Positions 1-7,131 are shown, counted from the first letter of the stretch. The stretch: 24,002 bases of DNA from Gardnerella kenyensis (GCA_003585735.1 NQOH01000001.1:412507-436508); one strand, 5' to 3'. Notes: a model not told the origin generated them from the letters alone. Made by a program: numbers and translations.

Positions 1-1
1 T

Positions 2-90
2 TGGAACATTTGCCGGAAAATTCCCGGCATTTGTAGCTACACCAGCCAATTTATGGAACATTTGCCGGAAAATCTCCGGCAAATGTATCA
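2..90. repeat. Palindromic tandem repeat cluster 1 (two units)
   Basis: Two units of an intergenic repeat start at 2 and 54, a 52-bp period. Each begins TGGAACATTTGCCGG and continues through an A/T loop into CCGGC. The second unit is a perfect hairpin: an 11-bp stem, CATTTGCCGGA (59-69) against TCCGGCAAATG (75-85), with a 5-nt loop. The first unit has a shorter stem (TGCCGG 11-16 with CCGGCA 24-29) and ends in the palindrome GTAGCTAC (33-40). The same units recur at 2398-2490 and 6317-6440. They lie beyond the lysS terminator. Their function is unknown. Confidence 0.85.
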
Positions 91-114
91 CTGCGCAACA
101 AACTCATCGCATAG

Positions 115-152
115 AAAAAGCCGCTGAATGTTAAACAACATCCAACGGCTTT
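115..152 (-). terminator. Rho-independent terminator of lysS
   Basis: Read on the minus strand, this forms a stem of about 16 base pairs (two of them G-U) that starts AAAGCCG and closes with CGGCTTT. The loop is four bases and is followed by a run of T (complement of the A run at 115-119). It lies about 20 nt past the lysS stop codon, in the right orientation to end that transcript. Confidence 0.85.
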
Positions 153-171
153 ATCTACTAAAATTTACCAA

Positions 172-1845
172 CTAGCGAAGTGGCTTCACAAGTGGGAACG
201 TAATCGTCTCGCGAATAGTTGCGCCCGTAAGAGCAATCAGCAAGCGATCAATACCCATGCCCATGCCGCCGGCAGGAGGCATACCAACGCCGAGAGCCTC
301 AATGAAGTCCTCGTCAATATCCATTGCCTCAACGTCGCCAGCCAAAGCATCCTTAGCCTGAGCCACAAAACGCTCGCGCTGCACAACAGGATCGTTAAGC
401 TCGGAGTAGCCGGTTGCAAGCTCAAAACCGCGCACGTACAAATCCCACTTCTCAACCATTCCAGGCTTCGTGCGGTGACCCTTAACAAGCGGGCTGGTCT
501 CAACCGGGAAGTCACGCACAAACGTTGGCTCGTAAAGCTTATCCTCGTAGAAGTGCTCCCACAAGTGCTCAACCAACTTGCCGTGATTCTCCACGTCGTC
601 GCGCTCAACGCCAAGCTTGTCCGCAATCGCACCCAAATGCTCAACGGAAGTTTCCGGCGTAATCTCCTCACCCAAAGCCTCGCTAAGCGAGCCGTACATG
701 GTAATCTGCTTCCACTCGCCGCCAAAATCGTACTCTTCGCCATTAAGCAAAGTCACCTTGGTAGAGCCGAAAGCGTCGATAGCAGCCTTCTGAATCAGCT
801 CCTTAGTAAGAGCGCCAATCGTATCGTAAGTTCCGTAAGCTTGGTAAGCCTCGAGCATAGTGAACTCTGGAGCGTGAGTTGCGTCCACGCCTTCGTTACG
901 AAAATCGCGGTTGATTTCAAACACGCGGTCAATGCCACCAACCAAGCAGCGCTTCAAGAAAAGTTCCGGAGCGATGCGCAAATAAAGATCAATGTCGAAA
1001 GCGTTCATGTGAGTTGTGAACGGACGAGCAGCAGCGCCGCCGTGAACCGTTTGCAACATTGGGGTTTCAACTTCCAAGAAGTCGTGGCTGTCGAAAGTGC
1101 GACGAAGAGAAGCCACAGCGTGAGAACGCCTGCGAACCATATCGCGAATCTTCTCGTCCGCAATCATGCCAATATAAGGCTTGCGCGTGCGAGTATCGTC
1201 ACTTAATTCCTTGTGCAAAGCTGGAAGTGGCTGCAAAGCCTTAGCGGCAATCGCCCACTCAGTTGCAAAAACGGAAAGCTCGCCGGTCTTAGAAGAAATC
1301 ACACGACCGCGCACGTAAAGGTGGTCGCCCAAATCAACCATCTGCTTAAAGCTTTTAATGGACTCGTCGCCAATTTCCTTCTTGGAAACCATAGCCTGAA
1401 TCGTAGTGCCGTCGCCAGCCGAAAGCTTAACGAAGCACAAGCCACCAGCGTTACGCAAGAAAAGCACGCGACCTGCAATACCAACCTCGGTATCGGTTTC
1501 TTCGCCGGCTTCAAGCTTGCCGTCGAACTGCTTACGAACCTGCTCGATAGTATCCGTAACGTTAAGATGCACCGGGTAAGGCTGCACGCCTTCCTTAAGA
1601 AGCATCGCGCGCTTAGCAACGCGCATCTGCACCTGCTCCGGGTGCGCAAGAGGGCCAAACTCTTTATTGCTTGGGTCGATTGCTTCGTCCAGAGTTGCGC
1701 CTTCGTTTACGCGCTTGGCGATTGCCTCGTCCTGCGCGAGCAGCATTTCGGCATGCTCAACGGTGTCGATTTCGTTGGTGGTATCTGTTGCTTCGTTTTC
1801 TGCGGCATTTTGCGCGGCAGACATTGCAGTATTGGTGTCAGTCAT
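172..1845 (-). CDS. lysS: Lysyl-tRNA synthetase, class II
   Basis: This enzyme charges tRNA-Lys with lysine in the cytoplasm. The 557-residue product has the class II LysRS layout: an OB-fold anticodon-binding domain (about 100-205), then a catalytic domain with motif 2 (FRNEGVDATHAPEFTMLEAY, about 316-335) and motif 3 (GMGIDRLLIALTGATIRETI, about 529-548). It ends in the usual PLVKP tail. An acidic, low-complexity N-terminal extension of roughly 65 residues, rich in Thr, Ala, Glu and Asp, precedes the conserved part and makes it longer than the ~505 residues of E. coli LysS. The ATG at 1845 has no Shine-Dalgarno sequence, but a good promoter ends 8 nt upstream, which suggests a leaderless mRNA. 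A start further inside the extension cannot be excluded. A strong terminator follows the gene. Confidence 0.96.
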   Translation of the reverse strand: MTDTNTAMSAAQNAAENEATDTTNEIDTVEHAEMLLAQDEAIAKRVNEGATLDEAIDPSNKEFGPLAHPEQVQMRVAKRAMLLKEGVQPYPVHLNVTDTIEQVRKQFDGKLEAGEETDTEVGIAGRVLFLRNAGGLCFVKLSAGDGTTIQAMVSKKEIGDESIKSFKQMVDLGDHLYVRGRVISSKTGELSVFATEWAIAAKALQPLPALHKELSDDTRTRKPYIGMIADEKIRDMVRRRSHAVASLRRTFDSHDFLEVETPMLQTVHGGAAARPFTTHMNAFDIDLYLRIAPELFLKRCLVGGIDRVFEINRDFRNEGVDATHAPEFTMLEAYQAYGTYDTIGALTKELIQKAAIDAFGSTKVTLLNGEEYDFGGEWKQITMYGSLSEALGEEITPETSVEHLGAIADKLGVERDDVENHGKLVEHLWEHFYEDKLYEPTFVRDFPVETSPLVKGHRTKPGMVEKWDLYVRGFELATGYSELNDPVVQRERFVAQAKDALAGDVEAMDIDEDFIEALGVGMPPAGGMGMGIDRLLIALTGATIRETITFPLVKPLR

Positions 1846-1853
1846 AAACGCTT

Positions 1854-1882
1854 ATTGTAGCCAGTAGGTAATACAGATGTAA
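1854..1882 (-). promoter_or_regulatory. lysS promoter, apparently leaderless
   Basis: On the minus strand a -35-like TTACAT (1877-1882) is separated by exactly 17 bp from a -10 TACAAT (1854-1859). Only 8 nt lie between the -10 box and the ATG at 1845, so transcription should start at or within a base or two of the start codon. There is no room for a ribosome binding site. Confidence 0.65.
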
Positions 1883-2312
1883 GGGTTTTGAGTACGTTTT
1901 ATTGCGCTATTAGCTTGATTCGACCGACCATTTTTGCAAAAAACGTATGTTTTTGCGGAAATATTTATATTTTTCTGTTTTCGGAAGAAAAATGCATTTT
2001 TAGTAAAAATTTTTATTATTTTATTAAGATATACGAAATTATTTACGAAAAGTGAGGTAATTTTGCAAATATTGCGGAATGACGCAGCTACAAAATGGTA
2101 CAAATGAATTTTCTATAAAAATTTTTATAAGATTTTTCAAAATTTCTCGAAATTTTTCGAAAATTTGAGAGAGTTATTTGGAAGCGACACACATCGCCTA
2201 TTTGTAGAAAGTTCACGATAATATAACCAAGTTGTCGAAGTGTTGCGAAACGTACGAAAATGCGAAACGCAAGTAATCGCAAGCACTGTTTCTTGATTAG
2301 CACAATCGACAT
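1883..2312. other. AT-rich gene-free stretch with inverted repeats
   Basis: I see no convincing gene here; the open frames give low-complexity Lys/Phe/Asn-rich translations with no recognisable domain. The region is strongly AT-rich. It holds a perfect 16-bp palindrome, TATAAAAATTTTTATA (2114-2129), an inverted repeat at 2145-2170 (11 paired bases, one bulged G, 3-nt loop), and a further one at 1936-1956 (GCAAAAA against TTTTTGC). The promoter of the tRNA-Pro gene must lie near 2250-2312, but I could not pick a clear one. Confidence 0.6.
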
Positions 2313-2386
<74 letters not shown>

Positions 2387-2397
2387 CTTTTGATTTT

Positions 2398-2490
2398 TGG
2401 AACATTTGCCGGAGATTTTTCCGGGTTTTGTAGCTGAATTTGCGTAATTATGGAACATTTGCCGGAAAATTATCCGCGTTTGTGGACTTG
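2398..2490. repeat. Palindromic tandem repeat cluster 2 (two units)
   Basis: Two units of the same family as at 2-90 start at 2398 and 2451, a 53-bp period, in the same orientation. Both begin TGGAACATTTGCCGG. The first continues to TAGCTG (2431-2436). In the second the right arm has decayed (TATCCGCGTTTG), so its hairpin is weaker. The cluster starts 12 nt after tRNA-Pro and ends about 50 nt before the candidate RNA promoter. Confidence 0.82.
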
Positions 2491-2539
2491 AGTAGGGTGT
2501 AACGCCCGCGCAGTTACAAACAACACAAACTACAACGTG

Positions 2540-2568
2540 TTGCTAACGTTATTCTAATCTGATAAAAT
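2540..2568 (+). promoter_or_regulatory. Promoter for the candidate small RNA
   Basis: A -35-like TTGCTA (2540-2545) and a -10 TAAAAT (2563-2568) are separated by exactly 17 bp. The predicted transcription start is about 2574-2576, which coincides with the first base of a 10-bp stem whose other arm ends directly before a T run. No open reading frame of useful length follows on this strand. Confidence 0.5.
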
Positions 2569-2573
2569 TTCAA

Positions 2574-2648
2574 ATAGTCTCTCGAATAGTCACCCGCTGG
2601 TGTGCGTTTCTTTACATAACGTAATGAATAGAGGGACTATAATTTTTT
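2574..2648 (+). ncRNA. Candidate small structured RNA (~75 nt), undescribed
   Basis: A predicted transcript starting near 2574 would have its 5' end paired with its 3' end. ATAGTCTCTC (2574-2583) pairs with GAGGGACTAT (2631-2640) through 10 bp including one G-U. Inside are two short hairpins, CACC-CGCT-GGTG (2591-2602) and TTAC-ATAAC-GTAA (2612-2624), so the overall shape is a multi-branch junction. The closing stem is followed by AA and six T (2643-2648), which reads as an intrinsic terminator. With the upstream promoter, this makes a self-contained transcription unit. It could alternatively be only a terminator with a large loop for read-through from tRNA-Pro. The family is not one I recognise. 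Confidence 0.42.
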
Positions 2649-2697
2649 ATCTGCTATTTTCGAAATCAGTACAGAAGTTGTCTGTTATTTGCGGCAA

Positions 2698-2723
2698 AAA
2701 ATTTTGCAAATTAGCAAAATTTT
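2698..2723 (-). terminator. Likely terminator of the DUF3800 gene
   Basis: A perfect 10-bp inverted repeat, AAAATTTTGC (2698-2707) against GCAAAATTTT (2714-2723), has a 6-nt loop and overlaps the stop codon of the DUF3800 gene. On the minus strand the stem ends in a run of six T. The stem is AT-rich, so strength is uncertain. It may act in both directions. Confidence 0.5.
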
Positions 2724-3384
2724 ATTTGTCATCTGTAAACACCCAATACGTTCCTAACGGCTTATTAGTCCTATAAGCAAAAGTATTAAAATGCGCCAAT
2801 GCTTTTGGGTTACCAGTTTCCAATTTTGCATGAACAGCTCCAGCTGTCATATCCGCCAACTGAATCATTGGATTGGTTTTTGAATCAACAAAATCAACCT
2901 TACTTAATGTTCCTGGACATACTTTATTAACTATATTCATTAGATAATCTGCATCAGGAATAGAAAAAGCGCGAGTATCCTGTCCATCAATATACAAAAC
3001 ACATTCCCTGACCACTCCAAATGTGTGCGTAAAAAGCTGACGTATCATATAACTTTTTAGTAGCCTAGGATTACTTAATAAATTTTTACTACGAATTTTA
3101 GTTTTATCTGCAATAATTACTCGTACGTGATAATTGGCCGATTTCATGCAATCAAAAAACACATCTTTAAGCTTAGGATGCGTTTTATTATATTTAAATT
3201 CTCGATCATACTTATGAAAGAATTCACCATTGTGTTCCTCACATCTTGCTGTTTCCATCAACTTCCAAGCATGAGTAATGTCTTCAATAGTATCGAAAAT
3301 ACATGCTGCTATCACGACATATCTCGTCGAACCTCTGTCGTATTTAAACCCAGAGTCACCAGAATCGTCTATATAAGCAAACAT
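2722..3384 (-). CDS. DUF3800 domain protein
   Basis: The 220-residue product matches my recollection of the DUF3800 family, which has an RNase H-like fold and no established function. It starts with the family's hallmark YIDDSGDSG (4-12), has a second acidic strand LYIDGQDTR (130-138), and ends with the D-S-K-x-NPMIQLADMTAGAV element (167-184). The conserved acidic residues D6/D7, D133, D167 and D178 are therefore all present, and the protein appears full length. It has no signal peptide or membrane segment. The gene is visibly more AT-rich than lysS or the suf genes, stands alone, faces away from the TPR gene, and lies between repeat clusters, all consistent with acquired DNA. The ATG at 3384 has no Shine-Dalgarno sequence and a -10 box 7 nt upstream. 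DUF3800 genes are common in phage and mobile DNA; a nuclease-like role is only an inference. Confidence 0.8.
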   Translation of the reverse strand: MFAYIDDSGDSGFKYDRGSTRYVVIAACIFDTIEDITHAWKLMETARCEEHNGEFFHKYDREFKYNKTHPKLKDVFFDCMKSANYHVRVIIADKTKIRSKNLLSNPRLLKSYMIRQLFTHTFGVVRECVLYIDGQDTRAFSIPDADYLMNIVNKVCPGTLSKVDFVDSKTNPMIQLADMTAGAVHAKLETGNPKALAHFNTFAYRTNKPLGTYWVFTDDK

Positions 3385-3391
3385 AAATTAA

Positions 3392-3397
3392 ACTATA
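3392..3397 (-). promoter_or_regulatory. -10 box of the DUF3800 gene (leaderless)
   Basis: On the minus strand TATAGT lies 7 nt before the ATG at 3384, preceded directly by TTTG, which resembles an extended -10. I see no good -35 at 17 bp. The spacing implies an mRNA that starts at or next to the start codon. Confidence 0.4.
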
Positions 3398-3523
3398 CAA
3401 AATGTACTTAAATTTTAGAAGATTAATCCAAATTAAAATATTTGTGGTTATAGCAACTTTTCTTTGCAAGGCTGTAAAGTTAGTGTCGATTGAGCGCACG
3501 AGGGCGATAGCAAGGGGGCTTTG

Positions 3524-5620
3524 ATGCAGAACGCTGCGCAGTTTTATAGCGAGCTTGACGAAATGTTCGCGAATCACGCGGGCGCGAACGCAATCGAATC
3601 GTACCTTTTGCGAAAACTTGCCGAAACGCAGGTAAATTCCGAAACCGCGGAAGGTACAGCAGCCGCCGAAACCGACGAAACCAATCCCCTCCAACTTTCC
3701 ATTCTCAACGAACTCATGGGATTCTACCGTTCGCGCGGAGAGCATGCAAAAAACAAGCCAATCATTGATAATGCGCTAGATTTGGCAAAAAAGATGCACC
3801 TAGCCGGCACCGAAGCCGGCACAACCACGCTGATTAACGCCGCCACTAGTCTTCGCGCGGCAGGCATCTACGATCGCGCAGCAGAAATATATTCTCAAGC
3901 TATTAAAGAATCATCGAAAACTCTAAAACCAAACGATAGAAAGCTCGCAGCACTTCACAACAATCTTTCGATGCTTTACAGCGAAACAGGCAACACGAGT
4001 GAAGCAATTAAGGAGCTTAATCAGGCGCTTGAGATTTTGCAAAATACGAGCACGGATCCTGATCACGACATCGATATTGCCGCCACGCACACGAATATTG
4101 CGCTTGCGATGCTGCAAAAGTACTCGCAAGAACGCACGCAAGAACGCACGCAAAACTCCTCGCAAAACTCCTCGCAAAACTCCTCGCAAAACCGCTCACA
4201 AAAGTCAGATGCAAATACTAACGCGGTTCTTGTTAGCGAGATTCTTAAATCCGCTTTTGAGCACGCTTCGACCAGCATTCGCATGTACATCGCTGGAAAT
4301 AACGAAAATCAGCCGCACTACGCTTCTGCTTTGGCTGGTTTTGCGCAGGTGCAGTGCGCGCGCGGCGAGTACGCTCAGGCGGCGGAAAGTTACAGTAAAG
4401 CGCTTGATTTGATTGCGAAATGTTACGGAAAAGATAGCGAATCTTACGCGATTACGGCGGAAAATTTGCGGCAGACGCGCGAGTTGGCAGAAAAAGTTAC
4501 GAAAGAATCTGTAGAAGTATCTACGGAACTTCCCGAATCACCAACTCACGAATCACCAACTCACGAATCACCAAGCCCACGCATAACATCCCCACACATA
4601 AAAACCGGCATGCAACTTGCGCAATCATACTGGCAAACTTACGGAAAGCCGTTACTTGATCAGCCAAAATTTGCGAGGTACAAAAATCGCATTGCAGCAG
4701 GATTAGTTGGTCACGGCTCGGAATGCTACGGTTTTGACGACGAAATTTCGCGCGACCACGATTTTGGTCCCGGCTTCTGCTTGTGGCTTACCGACGAAGA
4801 TTACGCGAAAATCGGCGCGGATTTGCAAAACGCTTACAACGCACTTCCGCGAAAATACGCCGGTTTTAGCTCTCGCAACGAAACGCCGCGCGCCAAATCA
4901 TGCGAAAGCAGCAAGCGCGTCGGAGTATTTCGCATAAACGAATTTTTCGAAAATCTAACCGGCTTCCCTACTGCCCCGGCCGCAAACGAGCCGCACTTAT
5001 GGCTGTCACTAAGCGAGTCAACGCTTGCAGCAGCGACGAACGGCAAAATTTTCGCGGATCCTCTTGGCAAGTTCTCAAAAGCGCGCCAAAGCTTCAAACT
5101 CATGCCGGACGACGTGCGAATCTCACTAATATCGCGCAGGCTTGGCATGATTTCGCAAGCCGGCCAATACAATTTCCCACGCATGATCGCGCGAAAAGAC
5201 GCTTCCGCAGCGTGGCTTTCTATAAACGAATTCGTGCGCGCAACCGCTTCCCTCGTTTTTCTGCTCAACAATCCCGTAACTGCAGGCTATTTGCCGTATT
5301 ACAAGTGGCAGTTTGCAGCGTTGCGAAAGCTCAGCAATCGCATGGCTTCCAGGCTTCCGGAAGTGTGCAGCAAACTTGAGGCGGTAATGCGACTTTCTTC
5401 CGCTGCTTGCTTTGGTGGAAGCGGATTTGGCGAAGGCGGCAAAGGCGCTGGAATTGCACAAAAGCAAGTTACGCAAATAATTGACAGTATTTGCGAGGAT
5501 ATTGTGCGCGAGTTGCAATACGAAGGCTTAAGCGATTGCGACGAAACTTTTTTGGAATGGCAGCGGCCGTACGTTGAAGCGCATATTAATTCGCGCGCTG
5601 CGTGCTTAAGGAGCTTATGA
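3524..5620 (+). CDS. TPR protein with DUF4037 nucleotidyltransferase-like domain
   Basis: The 698-residue protein has two parts. Residues about 60-325 form tetratricopeptide-like helical repeats (for example ALHNNLSMLYSETGNTSEAI and ASALAGFAQVQCARGEYAQA). The rest, about 365-698, matches DUF4037 as I know it. Its signature GSECYGFDDEISRDHDFG (398-415) fits the GS-x(n)-DxD pattern of the nucleotidyltransferase fold, with D411 and D413 as likely metal ligands. Two low-complexity linkers are built from in-frame DNA repeats: QERT/QNSS units (202-228) and ESPTH units (338-352). I chose the ATG at 3524, which has AGGGGG 5 nt upstream; a TTG at 3521 is possible. The stop overlaps the start of the DUF4125 gene, so the two are translationally coupled. 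The substrate is unknown; transfer of a nucleotide or similar group to a target recruited by the TPR part is an inference. Confidence 0.8.
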   Translation: MQNAAQFYSELDEMFANHAGANAIESYLLRKLAETQVNSETAEGTAAAETDETNPLQLSILNELMGFYRSRGEHAKNKPIIDNALDLAKKMHLAGTEAGTTTLINAATSLRAAGIYDRAAEIYSQAIKESSKTLKPNDRKLAALHNNLSMLYSETGNTSEAIKELNQALEILQNTSTDPDHDIDIAATHTNIALAMLQKYSQERTQERTQNSSQNSSQNSSQNRSQKSDANTNAVLVSEILKSAFEHASTSIRMYIAGNNENQPHYASALAGFAQVQCARGEYAQAAESYSKALDLIAKCYGKDSESYAITAENLRQTRELAEKVTKESVEVSTELPESPTHESPTHESPSPRITSPHIKTGMQLAQSYWQTYGKPLLDQPKFARYKNRIAAGLVGHGSECYGFDDEISRDHDFGPGFCLWLTDEDYAKIGADLQNAYNALPRKYAGFSSRNETPRAKSCESSKRVGVFRINEFFENLTGFPTAPAANEPHLWLSLSESTLAAATNGKIFADPLGKFSKARQSFKLMPDDVRISLISRRLGMISQAGQYNFPRMIARKDASAAWLSINEFVRATASLVFLLNNPVTAGYLPYYKWQFAALRKLSNRMASRLPEVCSKLEAVMRLSSAACFGGSGFGEGGKGAGIAQKQVTQIIDSICEDIVRELQYEGLSDCDETFLEWQRPYVEAHINSRAACLRSL
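4127..4207 (+). repeat. In-frame 12-bp tandem repeats in the TPR gene
   Basis: Two 12-bp units encoding QERT are followed by units encoding QNSS, the last ones degenerate (QNRS, QKS), at residues 202-228. Because the unit is a multiple of three, copy-number change would alter linker length without breaking the frame. A second array of 15-bp units encoding ESPTH lies at 4535-4579, just before the DUF4037 domain. Confidence 0.8.
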
Positions 5621-6294
5621 TGTGCGATTTATCAGCAACGAAAGTGCAAAATACGGAAGCGCAAAATCAGAAATCAGAAAATCCGGAAGCGCAAAAGCTT
5701 GCGGAAGAAATCACTAAACTCGAGTGGGATCAGTTCCAGCTTACAGAAAACGAAGGCGGACGCGCGAATTGTCAAGGAAACTGGCCAACTTTTCGCATTA
5801 TGCGCATGAGTCAGTTTTTGGCGTGGCCGCTGGATTTGCAGAAGTCTTATAAGCAGGATCTTGAGCGCGCGAATCAAATCGGCCGCAATTTGATTACGGA
5901 AAAGTATGCTCGAATGATGGAGTCGACTGCACCGGAAATTTTTGAGCGCACGATTAAGCCTTATATTAAGCCGATTTTGGAGCCAAGAAAAAGCGCGCAG
6001 GAGCAGATTATTTTAGCGCAAGTTGAGTGGGCTGCAGATTTTCGCGAGCGCTACCCACATTTGGGTTTTGTGATGCGCGTGCTTAAAAGTAGCGAGGATA
6101 CTGCAGAAAATACGTCTTTTGAAACGTATTTGCGAGGCGAATTAAGCACGTATTCTGACGCAACTTTCGCAAAATACCAACGTTTTGTAAATAACTTGCG
6201 CGCGGAAAATCTAAATCTTACGAAAATAATAATTGCGAATACTGTGCGCATGTATGGTTACGATTCGCTCGAAGCGGCCGAGCGCACGCAATAA
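5620..6294 (+). CDS. DUF4125 family protein
   Basis: The 224-residue product matches the DUF4125 family from memory. It carries the family's conserved blocks in order: GGRANCQGNWPTFRIMRMSQ, then NLITEKYARMMESTAPEIF, then TSFETYLRGELSTYSD, and finally MYGYDSLEAAE close to the C-terminus. No signal peptide or membrane helix is visible. Invariant Cys/Asn/Arg/Glu-rich blocks look enzymatic, but I know of no established activity. The likely ATG is at 5620, sharing one base with the stop of the TPR-DUF4037 gene, with AAGGAG 6 nt upstream; an ATG at 5617 is the alternative. The tight coupling says the two products act together. DUF4037 and DUF4125 genes are, to my knowledge, frequent neighbours, which suggests a conserved two-protein module. 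Confidence 0.82.
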   Translation: MCDLSATKVQNTEAQNQKSENPEAQKLAEEITKLEWDQFQLTENEGGRANCQGNWPTFRIMRMSQFLAWPLDLQKSYKQDLERANQIGRNLITEKYARMMESTAPEIFERTIKPYIKPILEPRKSAQEQIILAQVEWAADFRERYPHLGFVMRVLKSSEDTAENTSFETYLRGELSTYSDATFAKYQRFVNNLRAENLNLTKIIIANTVRMYGYDSLEAAERTQ

Positions 6295-6316
6295 AGTTCG
6301 AACGCCCACACTTTTA

Positions 6317-6440
6317 TGGAACATTTGCCGGAAAATCTCCGGCGTTTGTAGCTACCTTGGCATTGATATAGAACATTTGCCGGAAAATCCCCGACGTTTG
6401 TAGCTACATTGGCGTTGATATAGAACATTTGCCGGAAAAA
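6317..6440. repeat. Palindromic tandem repeat cluster 3 (two and a half units)
   Basis: Units start at 6317, 6369 and 6421, an exact 52-bp period. The first two run through GCCGG, a loop, CC-G-GCGTTTG and the GTAGCTAC palindrome; the third stops after the left arm (GAACATTTGCCGG) and an A run at 6440. The 13-bp spacers (CTTGGCATTGATA and ATTGGCGTTGATA) are nearly identical to each other, so the whole 52-bp unit is duplicated rather than only the hairpin. The cluster sits between the convergent ends of the DUF4125 gene and the HAD gene. Confidence 0.87.
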
Positions 6441-6450
6441 AGACGTAACA

Positions 6451-6489
6451 GATTAAGAATAGAGCGAGGATATTCGATTAAGAATAGAG
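6451..6489. repeat. 14-bp direct repeat at the broken 3' end of the HAD gene
   Basis: GATTAAGAATAGAG occurs at 6451-6464 and again at 6476-6489, 25 bp apart. The right copy contains the stop codon that ends the HAD reading frame. It looks like a short duplication from a rearrangement at this junction. Confidence 0.8.
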
Positions 6490-7131
6490 TAACGACGCTG
6501 CAGAAGCGGCGCGAGAGTCGCTTTCGAGGAAAAGCGCGGATGCAGACGAAAGGCCGGCTTGTTGCAAAAACGCGCGGTAAAGCATTACGTCGGGTTTGCG
6601 CAAATGCGTTTCGTAAGAAGCACAAACGCCGTTAAGTTCGCCGAGTATTGGGCAAGTTTTTCGCGCGAAGTCTAGCCAATCGCAAGAAGCGTTGCCAAGC
6701 GCCCACACGCGCACGCCTTTCGCAATCAACTCGCGCGCCTGGCCGCAAGCATCCGCGCGCTCGCCGGCAAAACCGCGTTCGAAACGCTCAAAATACAAGC
6801 GATAAAGCCACGTAACCGCAGGCCCATGATGCTCGCTAAACGATTCAAGCGCGCGCTCAATACTCCATCCAGCCTCGCGCAAAGACTCGTGAAACTCAAA
6901 TCCCCATTCCGGTTCGAAACTAAAAAGCACTTCCCCAATAAAATCCGGATAATCCGCAGCCAACGTGCGGCGCGCATCCCAATCCACCAGCAAATTCAAG
7001 TCGAAAACAACGTCTGAAATTCCGCGCGAAGCATACTCGCGGATGCTATTTTCGCGCAAATTATTTATATCGCGAATATCACAAATTCCGCTTGCACTAA
7101 CTGCTTTTATTTCAGCGCACATAATTCCCAC
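6478..7131 (-). pseudogene. HAD-like hydrolase, 3'-truncated and probably decayed
   Basis: The 217-residue frame resembles HAD-superfamily phosphatases of the YihX type. Motif I is VVFDLNLLVDWD (41-52, nucleophile candidate D44), motif II ALGNAS (144-149), motif III LRKPD with K179, and motif IV ALFLESDS (199-206). Compared with the usual FDLGNVLVDWD, motif I is one residue short, and motif IV has ESD where paired aspartates are normal. The protein stops about 20 residues early, losing the last strand and helix, and the stop falls within a 14-bp duplication next to the repeat cluster. I read this as a gene whose 3' end was lost in a rearrangement; a still-active short variant is possible. The start could be the GTG at 7131 or the ATG at 7122; neither has a strong ribosome binding site. 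Confidence 0.55.

Noticed and set aside
2..90. LexA/SOS boxes within the repeats because of GAACATTTG
   Set aside because: The matching GTTC half-site is absent at the right distance in all units; the symmetry is centred on the GCCGG arms instead.
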